This document shows positions 28,091-41,477 of a stretch of 64,000 bases of DNA, piece by piece. The notes below the pieces were generated by a model, which was not told the DNA's origin, made no database searches, and saw only the letters and a list, made by a program, of their open reading frames with translations. The translations under genes and the position numbers were made by a program. The number at the start of each line of letters is the position of its first letter. Within the stretch, counting starts at the first letter, position 1. The stretch comes from Ramazzottius varieornatus (lineage: Eukaryota > Tardigrada > Eutardigrada > Parachela > Ramazzottiidae): contig BDGG01000001.1 in assembly GCA_001949185.1 (NCBI GenBank), positions 9,120,464 through 9,184,463 of the forward strand, read 5' to 3'.

Positions 28091-31000
28091 CTAACGTTGG
28101 TCCTGTTGAAAGCGCGAGCTGGCTCGTCGAGGTGGCGCCTCCGAGTGCTCCAAGCGCAGAGAAGCGTTGCGCTGGACAGCCGTGGGCTTGCCATTTGGAC
28201 GAGGATGGTTGGCAGTCTTGCTACCGTTGGTCTGGATAGTGGAACGCGCGTGCGGTTGCGTGCTACTCTGTGGCGCTCGCGGAGGAAGTGGGCGTGAGGA
28301 AGCGGAAGGAGGAAGGAGCGGCGGCAGCGAAGGTGGCTCGAGAAAGAAGGAAGCTTCGCTGCTGAGGCAAGGACTGCTGTCGCGGCTGCGTAACTCGGTA
28401 TCTTCGTCGTTCTCCTCGTCGGCATCACCGTCAGCATACTCTCCATCACTGGCATCGTCCACAGTCGAAGCTGTAATAAACAACCAAGAAGATGCATCAG
28501 TGTGCTCTTTCAAGTAGCATATGGACAGTCAAGAGGCTGCTAACCAGTCTGCAGGTCGCCGTCAGCGGTCATGTTAGACTCGAAGCTTCGCGTTCGAGGT
28601 GGCATTGTTGCGCCTTGAGCGCCCTGTGCTCGCTGGCCTTGCACAGTGTGAGCCAGCGAAGGAGGGGGAGGTTGTATGAAGCGGGGATTGCGGGGTGGTG
28701 GTGCCGGCTTGGCCAGCTCTTTACCCTGGCTATTGCGCGATGGGGCCAAGGCGTGTTCCTGCTGCATCAAGGCCACACCTTCATGCATCTCCTCCCCATC
28801 GTCCTGCAGCTCCGCTTCCGACTCGGTGTCACAACGCTGACACTCACCGTCCTGGCTATAGTACAGGGCCGAATAGTCATCTTCATTCCTGTTAGTTGAT
28901 GTACATTCGGAGGGTGGCGGGTGACGTGGTGGTGGTGGCAGGAAGTCGGCCAGGTTGAGCGTAGGCAGGAAGTTAGCTTTACCCTTGTTGAAGTGAGGCT
29001 GCATGGACTGAGTTAGTTTAGCCGAGTTAGAGCGTGTACTGCTGCTTCGAGGGGATGAACGATGACTGTGGACGCTGACGGTCTCAGGGTGGGACTGGTG
29101 GGAGCGCGAGGAAAGACTGGAGTCGTTAGCGGCAGCGATCGGTGCTGGACCATGCTGTAGACAGGCTCCATTGTCATACCTGTAACATGTCACATGTCAT
29201 ACATGGACTTTGAGTGACGAACTACAAGACTGTCTACCTTATGTAAGACCCATCAGCGAAGGCAGTGGCTAGCTCATTGTACAATGGCGGCTGTTCCTGT
29301 GATTCTTCCTGATAGTAGCGCTGCTTCTGCATGGCCAGCGTCGAGGTGGCATAGGGCGAAGCGCCATTGAGGTCGTTGTCATGCAGGTGCTGCTGTTGCT
29401 CTTTCAGCTGGTTAGCTTGGTTGGCCCAGGCGCAGTCGTGATCGTGGAGGCCTGGGCCGTTCCAGGGTCCCAAGTAGACATTGCCGTTAGGCACTGCCCC
29501 ACCTCGTCGTCCCAGGATGGCACTAGAGTCGGGCAAGAGAGAGGTGGTCGTTGTCTGCATCCCCGAGTGGAAAGGAATGCCCATTTGCTGGATGGCCAAG
29601 GGTGGATAGGTCTTGCGTCGCAGTGTGCCCTGGGCTCGTCGCATGTACAACATCAGGCAGAAGGTGATGAGCAGCAGCAGCAAGACACCACCCAGCGAGC
29701 CGATGAACCAGGGCTCGCGAAGAAAGTCGACTGTCCCTGACACTGGTCGCTCTATAAGGAGCCATAACATGGCAGGTTAGAATATAAGGTTGACAGCCTA
29801 CCACAAGGCAAAGAGTCCATCCTTACCCATGCGGATATAGATGGGCTTGGATAGGAGACCCAGGCCTGCTTCGGTTCGGGCGGCCATCAGGATGCGATAG
29901 CGCATGCCGGCCGTCAGGTTACCCACCACTTCCGTCCCCCCATCTTTGTGACCTGCAACGGTGATGTTGCGCATCTGTAGGGAAGTGATGGTTGATGGTG
30001 AGAAAGGAAGAGTGTTGGATGGACTGGAGGTGTTGGCGCTTTGAGCGGGGATAACCAGAAGACGATAGTCCAATAGACGTCCGTTGAGGTGGTCGGCAGA
30101 AACCGGCTGCCAGCTGATGGCCAGTGCTGTCATGTTGACTAGCTGCACTTGCATCTCCCGAGGTGCTTCATCCGGTACTACAGCCACACCAACAAACTAA
30201 CATTACTCTCTTCCCGCCTTTACCTACTACTTTCTCCATCTCTATCATCCCTTTCTCATTTCTAGTAACCTTGTGTAGTTTCTGTTTGTTCTTTTGGTAT
30301 CGCTGCTTCCTCATTTTTTGAGTGTAGGCTACTGTCTTCGAATAAAGGCCATAGACGTAACCTTGTTCGTTTTTCTCCCATAATTGTCAAATTTTTTTTG
30401 CTTACAACACTCCTTCGATTTATCTGGGTAAATCAAGTTTGTGTTGGTAGGGTGAATTAGCTGTGCAAACAAGTCCATTCTATTGTAAGTGCTGAGAAAC
30501 GATTTCTGTTGAAGTGAGCAATAATTACAAGTTACAGCGTTCACTTTACCTCAATTTTGTCGAAGTACAATGTCTGCAAGTGTTTTACACTCTTGCCTGG
30601 TCTGTTCGCCCCACTTGGCCACAAGCTCAGCGTTCTAGACTACACTGCTCATTCGAGCGTGAAACATTCTTCTCTTTTTCCTCTTGACTGCCCTGAGCAA
30701 TGTTATACTGCTCTCGAAAGGCAAAAGAATAGGACAGCCAGCCGAGCGTGAAGAGAGAAATAAAGTGGAGAAAGAGGGCTTTGCTTTGGCAGTACGTACC
30801 ATCTTGGAGTGTTTGACAAGTCATCATGTTGCTGGCCGTTCCTTTAAAGTCTTTGTAGAAGGGAACCAGCACAAACTCGTACTTGGTGTACTTCCGCAGG
30901 TTCAGTAGCGTGTGCGTTTGGGCTAATCCGCGCCGAACACTGACCAACGAGTAGTTGCCGCTGTGGCCGTTGTGCAATGGCCGAAACTTGATAAAGTAAC

Positions 31001-33772
31001 CGCCAATGTACTTTTCATTGCGCAGAATGTTCCAGTACAAGTTGACCGCCGTCGAAGAAATGGCCTTTACCTGCACAGTTAAAAGAGTCAGTATAAACGA
31101 AATTGCCCACAACGACTATATTGCCAGAGCCTAGTGGGCACAAAGTCCGATGGGAGTAACTTCCCGGTCGGCACAGCCATACGAAGCCAAGGCAAAGAGA
31201 AGAGGGGATTACCTCGGTCAAGTGGACCAGCTGTTGTCCAAATTTAGCCTTGATATCAGCCAGATCGAATTCGGGCAGCGGGCGAAAGTTGCCCAGTGTC
31301 CTGATGGGTTCGGACATGACACTGGGTAGGGATATGCCGTGGCTGTTGATGGCTCTGACCAGAAAGAGGTAGGAAGTATCGGGTCGCATGTTATTCAGCA
31401 CTAGACGGGTGGCAGTGACCAGCTCGGCCGCTGTGATCCAGCCTGCTGGAATATCAAAGCTAAAGTACTCCACCCGATATCCCAACACCGCACTGGCTCC
31501 TTCCTCCAGCGGCGCTCGCCAACTAATCTCCACATGTGTCTCGCTGACATTTAACACTTGCGCTTTACTAGGCGCTGAAGGGAATGTCGACGCATCAGGC
31601 ATTCTACAATTCAAGAGAAGCACACGTTGAAAAAAGTACCTAACCTTGTCAAATATCTTCAAAAACAACTTGATCCTTCCTCCCAGTTGCGCACGCTGTT
31701 GGCCTATCACACCAGGGGCGTGCGCCACTTGATAAACCCATCTTTCTAGAGCTTGTTGGCTGAGCTTCCATTTTGTATCAACAGAAGTAGGGCGTACCTG
31801 TGGAAGATGACGTGAGGGTTGGTGGGCGACTCGACCACCAAGCTAGCCGACCATGTCGTGTCGCCACTCTCGGACGAAGCCACACAAGTATAGATGCCCG
31901 AGTCGGCAGTCTGTAGGTCCGACAGCTGCAACGTTCCCGAGTCCAGCAGCGTTAAACGGGCATTGTGCGTGCTGGAGAGGAGCATGCCATCTTTGACCCA
32001 CTGGATAGTGGCGGGCGGCACATCGGAAGCCTGGCAGGGCAGCATGGCCAGGGAGTTGAGAGCCAGTGTCTGGTTAGCGGGGCCGACTCGAATGACAGGC
32101 GGTGGCACTTCGGCGGCGTGCGACACTTCCAGGTAGGCCTTGGCGATGGAACTGCCGGCCACAGACAGCGCCGAACAGACATAGTGACCACTGTCTTCCT
32201 TCTTCACAGTGTCGATGATCAGCGTGCCATCAGCTTGCACCGACAAACGACCGTGAGGCTGGCCTGGGAACATCAGCACCTGACTACCTTCCTTCGTCCT
32301 GCACAAAGAAACATCGTCGTCGATAATTTTATGAAGCTTCAAAGTCGCTACGTTGTACATATGGGGTAGAAGGATGCGAGGTCTTTGGCCTACCAAAAGA
32401 CGGCGGGTGGCGGGTTTCCGGTGGTCAAGCAGTCAAAGCTGACAGCGCCATTGAGTGCCACACGTTGATCGCGAGGCGTGATGAGGAAACTAGGTCGACT
32501 GTGGACGGTCAACATAGCCGAGGCCGAGGCGGAACCCACAATATTTTCCGCTTCACAAATGTAAACACCCTATATGCATACAATACACAAAGTCATCGTA
32601 CGGCTCATCTTCCCCGCATACTACGCACAATCGATATAGCCAGCTCGTATACCGTACCTCATCAGTGGGGGAAACACGTTCGATCCGCAGTGAACGATCC
32701 TCCTGCAGTATAACCCGACTATCCTTTAGCGGCCACCGTCCATCCTTCTTCCGCCATGTCACATTAGGCTCGGGATCGCCCGTCACTTTACACTCAAAGA
32801 TAATGTTGTCCTATATGACAAACGATTACTTAGAGGGATAGCATAAGGGTGGAGGGAAGAGCATTCCGTACCTCGGCAATGGCCGTGATGTCTTGTGGTA
32901 GAGCCAGGAAGGACGGTTTGATATGCACCGTTAACGAAGCGCTATGCGATTCTTTCTGGCCGACAATGTTATCAGCCACACAGACGTATTGACCGGCATC
33001 GGAAGCCTGCACTTCCGTGATGACCAGATTACCTTCGTCCATCAAAGCCAAGCGCCCCGTGGCCTTCACTTCTTTGCCATCGCGCTTCCAAAAGACTTTG
33101 GGTTCGGGGAAGCCGCGTGGTGGTTGGCATTCCAGTAGAGCCGTTTCCCCGGCTGCCACTTGCAACTCCTTGCTGGGTTGCCGTCGAAACTCATCCCGCA
33201 ACACTACAATGGCCACAATGGTTAACGTTTGCTCAAGAAAAAAAGAGGACGCGTTGCGCGAAATGACATTTACTTACGGGCCACTTGAAGGGATGCGTTG
33301 CGGGAGCGAGCTTGGCCCAAAGCGTTGATGGCCACACACCAGTAGATGCCGGCATCCGGCCGGCCTTTCTTGTTGTGCAGCACGCGACTAAAGTGTAATG
33401 CTCCATTTTGTTGAATTAAGCGCGGAGAGTCGGCCTCGTTGTTGGTAGTGCTGGCTGGTGCGGCTGGCAGGGCGTTGGGGCTTGACGATAAGGAGGAAGC
33501 AATTATGGTCGCTGCTGGTCCCCCACTACTGCTCACCAAATCGCCTGGCTCTTTGTACCACAGTATCTGCGGGCTAGGCTCCCCATCAGCTGCAGAAGAT
33601 ATACAACATTGTCATGATGACAGTATAAAAATCGACATGTTTTCTTGTCAATTACCTTTGCACTGCATTGTAGCCGGTTCATTCTTGGGAACAATGAGAT
33701 CCGAGGGATGTTCGAGTATCCTTGGAGGCCGGCCAGGACGCAGCGTGGCTGCCGGCTGAGCGATAACTTGTC
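28091..33772 (-). CDS. robo: Roundabout (Robo) axon-guidance receptor, 5' end missing
   Basis: This is a single-pass receptor for Slit, guiding axons and migrating cells. Twelve exons in frame give 1377 residues: 33772-33656, 33589-33278, 33203-32872, 32810-32658, 32569-32394, 32298-31798, 31603-31213, 31070-30800, 30177-29827, 29751-29238, 29179-28545 and 28470-28091. The first starts in phase 1, so a signal-peptide exon lies upstream. Ig1 opens with [19 protein letters not shown], a Robo hallmark. Ig2 opens [10 protein letters not shown] with [15 protein letters not shown]. Ig3-Ig5 and three fibronectin-III domains follow. The transmembrane helix is near residues 885-907 ([20 protein letters not shown]). 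Cytoplasmic motifs include a CC1-like SPYATSTL, a CC2-like Ena-binding [11 protein letters not shown] and a CC3-like QPPPPSLA. An insertion of about 38 low-complexity residues sits in Ig1. The domain order is that of canonical Robo. Confidence 0.95.
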
Positions 33773-36700
33773 CTGTCAAAATAACAGCCTCAACCTCATA
33801 TTTCAACCTTTATCCAATCCTTCCCTTCATCTTTGAAGCGTCTAGAATAATTATATATTCATTGGGCCCCTACTGTGTCATGCATTGCGTATCAACAACT
33901 TGCCCATCTCCCCCATATGTCATCGAGCCATAAGTTTTGACAATCTAACCACTGTCCGATTTGTTTGTCAGCGATATCATCAAGCCTCGACTTTGCTCAA
34001 TTCCCATGTCTTCTTTATGACGGTCAGACTAGCCTTCAAGACAAATGAGCTTGACGTTGGGATGGGACGGAAGTCATGGTGCAATGTGCAAGGAGAAGGG
34101 AGAATATGATCAAGTAGTAAATTAATGAAGGGAAGCGGCAAATTTAATTAGCGACCTTGTTTGTCTGTCCTATCGCGACATGTCCAGCCATACATCTTCC
34201 TCCTCTCTTCCATCAACTCTATAGTCCACACAAGCAACGCACCAAGTTGGTGAAGCCTCAACAGAACTGGCCATCCCACCGAAAGTTGACGCTGGGTCGC
34301 CGCAATTTTCATTGGGGTCCTAGGCTACCAGCACACTTCAGTCTCAGCGACAAAGACAAGGAAGAGGGTGGAAGTGCGTTGGGACATGGAGAAGTCCGTG
34401 ATGGTTGATGATGATGATGAGGAGGAGGGGAGCGAGGAAGAGTGTAGTGTAATGTGCAGCTATCCATGGCCTGCATAACATGTCATGCTTTCCGCGGAAA
34501 GTTGACTTGCGCCGCTCTGCCAGCTCTCTCGGATATTAGTCCCTACTTCTGCCTATCCAACATACACAAGGAGGAAAGTCTGAATAACACTCTGGAGCTG
34601 TATGGCGATATTACGGTTCAAATCAATAAAAGTTTAATTGCCTTTTCATATTGCTGTGCATGTGCTGTTGGGCTATTCAGAGCGGCAAGCGCGCTGCTTT
34701 TGAGATGGCCTCCATTTACGCGCACCGTAACACCATCATGGACCGGTTATCAACTTTAATTTGCCAATATGTCATCGAAACATGTCTCCCTTCCTAAAGA
34801 GGCCTATACCTAGCTGCCAACCTTCTCGCTGTTCTTCGCGTCGAAAACATGAGAAAAACGACCGGAAGTTACTCTAGCTGATTGCCAGCTGTGAAGGACT
34901 GGCTTTCTCAGATACACAGCAAACTTGTCACTTCTGCAAACCGCGCTTTGACATATTCAAAAGGGTATACAGCGGCTCTTGGCGGTATATAACAACTAGG
35001 CTTCACTTGAATGGATGTGTAATGCCACAACGTGCGATGACATGAATCGAAATTGCTCATTATCATCATGCTCTGCAATATTATTCATTCAGCTCAAGCC
35101 GTAGATCCACACGCAATCTATTACGCCATAACAAGCTGCATACGCTCTACAGGTCTCCCCCAGCCTAGCCGGATCGGTAGTTCGGCAGAAAAAAAAGCTG
35201 ATTTCACGATGGCAGGTTGCACCTGGATTTTATGCCAATTCCATGGCCTTGTTTAGTCAAAGACCTGCCAAAATCAGATAAAAAGTTGATTAGACGCAGA
35301 TTACAAGCTCAGTTAAATCAGATTCCGTGCGTAGGACTCGTGAGTGGAGGAACTGAGAGCAGGAACCAAGAACCCGACTGGGCTGGCCCTCACTCGTCCA
35401 CCACAACTCGTCAACTTTCCATCCATCCATGCATGGAGATGCATGAACAAGAAACTTCATTCAATGCACAAGGACGAAAAGTGCCCAACCACTGTCCATC
35501 AGAAAGCAGTCAAGCCAAATCTATCAGAAAGGAGAATGGTCAGCACGTACAGTCCCTTCCCCGTTACCACCGCAAAAGCTATCGATGAAAGTTGCATGGT
35601 GGACTTGAGATCAGAGCGCGATCAAGGCAGCGCTATACAGCTAGCTTAACCTACATTTCATCGCCGCAGCATAACACTGGTATAAGAGCCAGCGAATGTG
35701 ATGGTCGATCGACAAACTTAACCAACGACGGAAGTGAAGATGAAGCAGGCTGCACGCCAACGGAAAGCAACAGAAGAGGCCAAGTTGGCTAGTGAGAAAT
35801 TAGTAAGAGATGAAATTAAAGCTATACAGCGGATGAATATCACAGTGAAGAGCTGGGCAGTGTGTGTTTGCACTTGACCGGTGGTAAGTTGTTGTTGTCA
35901 AGCATTGCGGCAAAATGACCGTAATTACGCCACTGAATAGCCTCACACATGCAGACATGGACCCCTTCCTAATCCCTATCTGGGACAACTGCCCCTTCAC
36001 TTTAGCCTCAGCTGGACAGTTGTCCAATATTCCAAGACGGGCATCCATGGCCTGTCCATTCCTCCGATCAAGCCCGCCAGGTCTTCAAATCCCTTCCTTC
36101 CTGCTGCTGGCTGAGCGCGACTTCAGGAAGCAGCTTGATCGTGGCTTTAACGACAGCCATGCCATGCAGCCAAGTTCCCCTCTTTGCTTGCCTTATCTTT
36201 GTCGATATATTATACAACGGTACACACGCCGGTCGGAGAGCAGACATTCTTGCTACAGGCCAAACTGTCAACATCGGGCTAGTTGACAGAATAGTGATGT
36301 TTGATGAAATGCCTCGTAATTATACAGCTAAGATAGCCGTTGAACTTTGAGCTATCATACTGTACGGGCCCAAACAAACGCCTAACGTTAACGGCATCCT
36401 CAGGACGTACCTGTCAGGCACCGGGTGAAGATGCAGAGTATCACAGCGAATGGGACGAAGAGATGAGGTCTTTGCAATGGCTGCATTGTCCAGTGGGCAG
36501 TGATCAGCTAGCTTCCATTGTGGTGGTGTCTTTGGGGGCAGGGATGAGAGTAGCAGCTAGGAGCTCTTCCCGTCTTATCCAAACTATTCCATATAGGGGT
36601 GGAATATGAGGCCGGCCATCTGCAATGACAGTGACAGTTGATGTAAAGTTGATTCAGATGTGAGGAGCATGCTCTACTGGGGATGAATAGAATGCACTGA

Positions 36701-39018
36701 CAACTGCCCAACACCGCGACTCTCTCACCCAACTGTGTGAACTAGCCTGTACTCTCGACTATGACGACAGACCGAAATAATAATCAGCACAAATTTACAG
36801 CACCGGTAATGCTTGCATGCAGCGCCAACAGCTGGATCTACTCAGCTACACTTTACACTGCTTCTCGGGCTCTCGTCATGTTGCAGAGCAGAAAAAGACT
36901 TGACAGTCGACGAGTGTCAAGAATTATCCGTCAAAAACTAATTAGCGCAAAGTATTCCACTAGGCCAATCGATATTCTAGTGTCGCGCCCTGTGTTGACG
37001 CAGTTGCCTGCACTAAGCCGGAAAGGAGCTCACTTTACTGTGGAAGAAATCATGATTGAGCTGTTCCGCATCTACGGCAGAGGCCAAGAACCACGGGATA
37101 GAGTGCTCAGCTCCCCGCCTTTATCTGCACTAGCACTCAATCTGCATGCATACTGATGGAAGGAAGATGGATACACAGCTCATGCAGCGATGTCAGTAAA
37201 TGATAGCAGACCAAGCAATTTACTTTGCCAGAAAGAAGAGTCAGAAGACGGACTGAAACGGATAAGTGTGATCCCGACGATGATACAGTCTTCCATCCGT
37301 GCACATCGTCAACTTCCCTCTAAATTGCTAAAGGAAGAAGCAAAGTCGTACAGTAAAGTTCAGTCACACTGAACGTATCGAGGCTTTGAAGCTGTGAACG
37401 GCAATTAGGATACACTTTGTGGTATTAAGCGCTGGCCCTGTTCCACTGTCAACATCCGATCGCGCACCAACCAAGAACCGCTGCACTTCATTCACCTAAC
37501 TTTGTCGGCTAGTCTAAAGGACAGATTGGTACTGTTCACTCCATATGTAGCACTCATCTGTCCTTTATTCCATTCTCTAAACTGCTGAGGTCGCTACTCG
37601 TGTTTCCCGATGACAAACTGTTGTATTCAGCATGTGTCAGACAATGCTTGAAAGATGACGAGATTCAATTAGACGCACTGACTCACCTCGAAAGCTACCA
37701 ACAAGTTCCTTGTGCAAGCATTCCTTCCGGTTCGTCGATCGGCTAACGTGACTTTCAACATGAGCAAGATCAGCAAAAATATCCCACTGGATGCGTCGGA
37801 AAGCAAAGACTGGCGGATAGCTGGTCCAAAGCCAGAACAAGGAATGAGTAATGGGATGAATGGGATGGCAGAGAGGTAAAAGCCTGTCGACGGGATGCGG
37901 GAGAACCAAGCCTGTAATTTATCGAGGAAGCTTTGGGGGAAAATGAGAAAGAGGGGCAAGCGCTGTTGGAGAGGACTAGCTAGCATGAAGGCTGCACAGT
38001 CTACAATCGGAAATCGGCGTGGGCAAGCGGTAACATTGCTTGTGCCGGTCAGACGAGAGATTTAGACGGCAGCATGCTTCGGTCTCCGCTCTCGCTATTA
38101 AGCTTTACCGAGATTAGGAGCAGGAGAGAGCAGCATAGCAAGCCAGGCAGCAGCATCAACTATGGATCGGCTGCGGCCTGCGGGTCAGAAGCTTATCAGC
38201 GAGGCAGTGTACGCTATACTTTCGCTTTCCCCGGCCGCATATTTGACTGGCGGCGTGCATGCTCAATGTTGACGGCCCCAATGTCCCTTCTGCCATCCTT
38301 CTCCTCACTCTCTTGACCAGCAGAGCTAGCCATGCCTCGTTATCACATGTCCTGACTTGACTGACCAGAGCTTACGCTTATCTCCTCACAATGCAGTCAA
38401 GCTGCAAGATGAACGCTGTACATTTTTGGACGATACATATGCCAAAAGCAGCCTTTAACCGGGAACTGCATGGACAAGGCAAGCACACCATCCCCCCTTC
38501 CCTTATCCATAATGTCCATTATCGCTCTGGCAATCCCCAAAGCTCGATGAGTTTTCGGTCATCAAGCAGCTGCATTTCCGCCCAGCGCTCGACAGATTGT
38601 TGCACCAGGGAATAAGCTCTATATCATAACCCACAACCTGGGAAGAATGGAGAAACCGCCATGGTGCAGTGCTACAGAGAATGTACCGGACGTACGAGGT
38701 CTCCGCCATAAGCATACCGCCGCGCATGTGCCAGCATACCCAGACTTCTCCTGACACCGAAAGACAATAATTCTGTTCTTCGGGAAACCTTACTTCCGAC
38801 CTCGAAGTCTCAGTGTTCGGTTCTTCCTTATAAGTCCATCGTAGCATAGTTGGCACGATAGTCAGACAGTCTCGGCCAAAAAACCCCACAAAGCTGGACA
38901 AGCTGTGAGTAGATGCAGCCCGACGAGTTCCTACGAGAACTTGAGATCCTCGAAGTATTTCTTGTACGGAGCAGTAAAGTAGAAATGCTGGCAGGAAGCT
39001 TGTGAGTCCCCGACCACT
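33773..39018 (-). other. Probable Robo first intron or 5' flank
   Basis: This 5.2-kb stretch has no convincing gene. If the 39019-39093 exon belongs to Robo, all of this is intron 1. A minus frame at 37986-37669 starts with ATG, is hydrophobic and ends before a strong gtgagt donor (near 37685), but its phase does not fit the next Robo exon. A GAT/GAG-rich run lies near 34405-34430. Confidence 0.45.
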
Positions 39019-39093
39019 CTCCGTGCAAGCCACGAAACCAGCCAAGTGGAGCAGTAGTAAAGGGACTTCAACTTTGCGTGACTGAAGATCCAT
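39019..39093 (-). CDS. Candidate signal-peptide exon of Robo
   Basis: An ATG at 39093 opens a frame starting MDLQSRKVEVPLLLLHLAGF and continuing VACTES, a classical signal peptide. A possible gtcggg donor follows in phase 1, exactly the phase that the first sure Robo exon needs, giving ...[12 protein letters not shown]. The donor is weak, the intron would be 5.2 kb, and the frame stays open for 196 codons, so the link is inference only. Confidence 0.3.
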
Positions 39094-41477
39094 CTCCTGG
39101 TACTCGATGCAACCAGTCTCTAGAGAACCGTGATCCAGAGACGGAGAGAGAGCTGTTAGTGGTGCTGCCCCCTACATACCGGTCCCTCCCTGCACAGAAC
39201 TGATGCTGGGCCTGAATGAAAGTTTCCCTCGATATGCACAAGATATTCAGCGGTCATCAGCACTTCCTTCCTTCTGAGCATGTTTGTTGGACGGCACGCC
39301 GACATTGCAATTTCACCCCCCACAAAGGCAACATATCCACAGAGAAGAGCAGTGATGGACAGAATGAACAGCTAGAGCTGGTCGCCGAACCATGCACAGC
39401 GTAGACAGGCCATTCATTCAAACTATCCCACCATCTTCACCAGCAAATGAGCTAGCCATATGCCATCCTAAAGACACCTAGATGGCCACCACAAAAACTC
39501 TTTCTAACGGTACGGCAACTTCGCAAGTCAGATGAGGGCGCAATAGATCAACTATCCTACACGTCGCCTCAAGGTCCTTTAGTCTTACAAACTTGCGATA
39601 ACATATTGGCCCACTTGAACCGCAGGCCAAAGTTGCACAATTAACGTGACTACAGGTCCAGGATGAAGAGAAAGCCTGGGATGTTCCCTCGCTCTTTTCC
39701 CCTAAGCAGCACTTTCCTCTCCTTAAGTTTTGTGAAGCCATCTCTTGATCGTCGATGAACAAGCCATTCTTTCTGTCTACAGATGGCAAACACAACTGTA
39801 TTACGCCACCCCCAATGAAGTACGAGGTACCAGGGTCTTACAGTACCAATGTAATACAGTATCCGTCGCGAACCGTTTTTGCCGAGAGGGACAGTCCCTA
39901 GGTGCCAAGTCTGTCCCGGTTTGCCACCTCCTCAAAGACGAAAGGCGGGTATAAGCTATAGGATACTAGAATTCTGAGTGCTTCAGTTTCTATGCTTAAC
40001 ACACGGACGATTCGGTGTCGGACGAACATTCGTGAGGTTCGCTACAGGCTGATACAGATGCGTTATAGTCCCTCAACCAGTACCCCAAGTTCTGCCAATG
40101 AAGCCTCCAGTACAGCTTACCCGATGTCGCCCCGAACGGCGTGCAGTACGGAGTATCCACGGAAGAATAGTCGAGTCCCAGGAGATGTGTCCGCCACGTT
40201 TCTGGAAAAACAGAAGAATTAGTCATCGTTATCTGAAAATACCAGTTTGTTTTCCTAGTTCTATGCAGCCCCCAAGCCAAGGACCATCAGGAATTCAAAA
40301 CGGACATTCCTAAGCAAAACGTCGAATACCGTTTTCCTCTGATCCTTTCAAAATCGCCAAACAAAGACAGCCCGAACACTTACAGTTCGCTGTTCTAACC
40401 TCCTCATTAGCGATCCCGCCTTTACGGTCTGTTGTAGCCGATTTCTCTTCTTCGCATGCATCGCGTCGAAAATCGCCCCGATCCAGTCAATAGCGTTCGG
40501 CCAAACTTTTCCAAACACGTGTATCGTGCAGGGTTCCCCCTTCAGCCCACACGGGAAACTCAGGATGGTGGAGTCGGCCAATGACCAGCACATCCTCCTA
40601 GAGTAACACCGAAAACATACGTATTACGTCTGTTCTTCCAAGTTTCAGCACCGGAATTAAGACAAGTATTGCAATGAGTGGCATACAAACCATTCGAATG
40701 AACGCATTTCCGTCGATGACGTCACTACATTAGCTGTGTATTTGACTCCGGCAGTCGCGAGTCGCGATTTCGAGGCATGTTTGTCCAGCTCCCGTTCGTC
40801 TCTGTCAATTAGAACAACCTGTAAAACAATAGGCACTCGGCAGTTGGCCCAAGAGACGAATTACCACTACTACACAGAAAGCACCTGTGATCGGTGCTGC
40901 CAGAAGAGTTCGCACATCTCCATAGCCTCCGGACTGACGTCCTGCGCTGCTGGAAGCCGGCCGTAATGCCAATTCTTTCCAAATCTCTGAGTCACCTAAA
41001 CCACGGTGTACCACGAGTAAGCGGCAATGTCCATGGGTGCTATCATGGAAAAGCATGTACGGAGATTCCGAGAAAGAACAAAGAACAGTTTCGGGTGGGC
41101 AGGGAAAACTAAGGCGAATGACCGAATCCAAGCATGTCGCTGAGCCCAATCTTTCTTTCCGATCCAGCGCTTATTCCCACTCCGGTGCAAATGCCTCCCA
41201 TGTCCTCCATCTGCGAGCAGCTTAAGTTCTTAGCTCGTGGTTCACGTGCCCGAAAACCAGTGTGACGAGAAAGATTATGCACTTTCGGCTTTAGATTTAG
41301 ACCGGAAACGATCACACATTACTGACAGTCAGTATGTCAAAATCTCAACTTACTGACGTTTCGCCTTACCTGTCATTATTCCATAACATAACATGACGGA
41401 AGCTGGCCTCATCGTGATGGAGTAATGGACCCGAGCGGGGATCCTCATGCTCAGTCTCGTTGCGACGACGACTTGTG
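39094..41477. other. Unassigned region upstream of ADAT3
   Basis: No gene is firmly supported. On the minus strand, between about 41190 and 40385, three adjacent open segments are separated by 66- and 93-bp GT-AG gaps in matching phase. They contain VTQRFGKNWHYGRLPAAQDV, VVLIDRDERELDKHASKSR and KGEPCTIHVFGKVWPNAIDW. I do not recognise them, and a TAG interrupts the frame upstream, so I leave them as a possible gene fragment. Confidence 0.35.

Noticed and set aside
37669-37986. Hydrophobic minus frame with strong gtgagt donor as Robo signal exon
   Set aside because: It ends in phase 0 in the hydrophobic frame, while Robo needs phase 1. The frame that would fit has no ATG.
38503-39093. 196-codon minus frame as a complete gene
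   Set aside because: About one frame of this length is expected by chance in the window, and beyond the signal-peptide-like start there is no recognisable domain.
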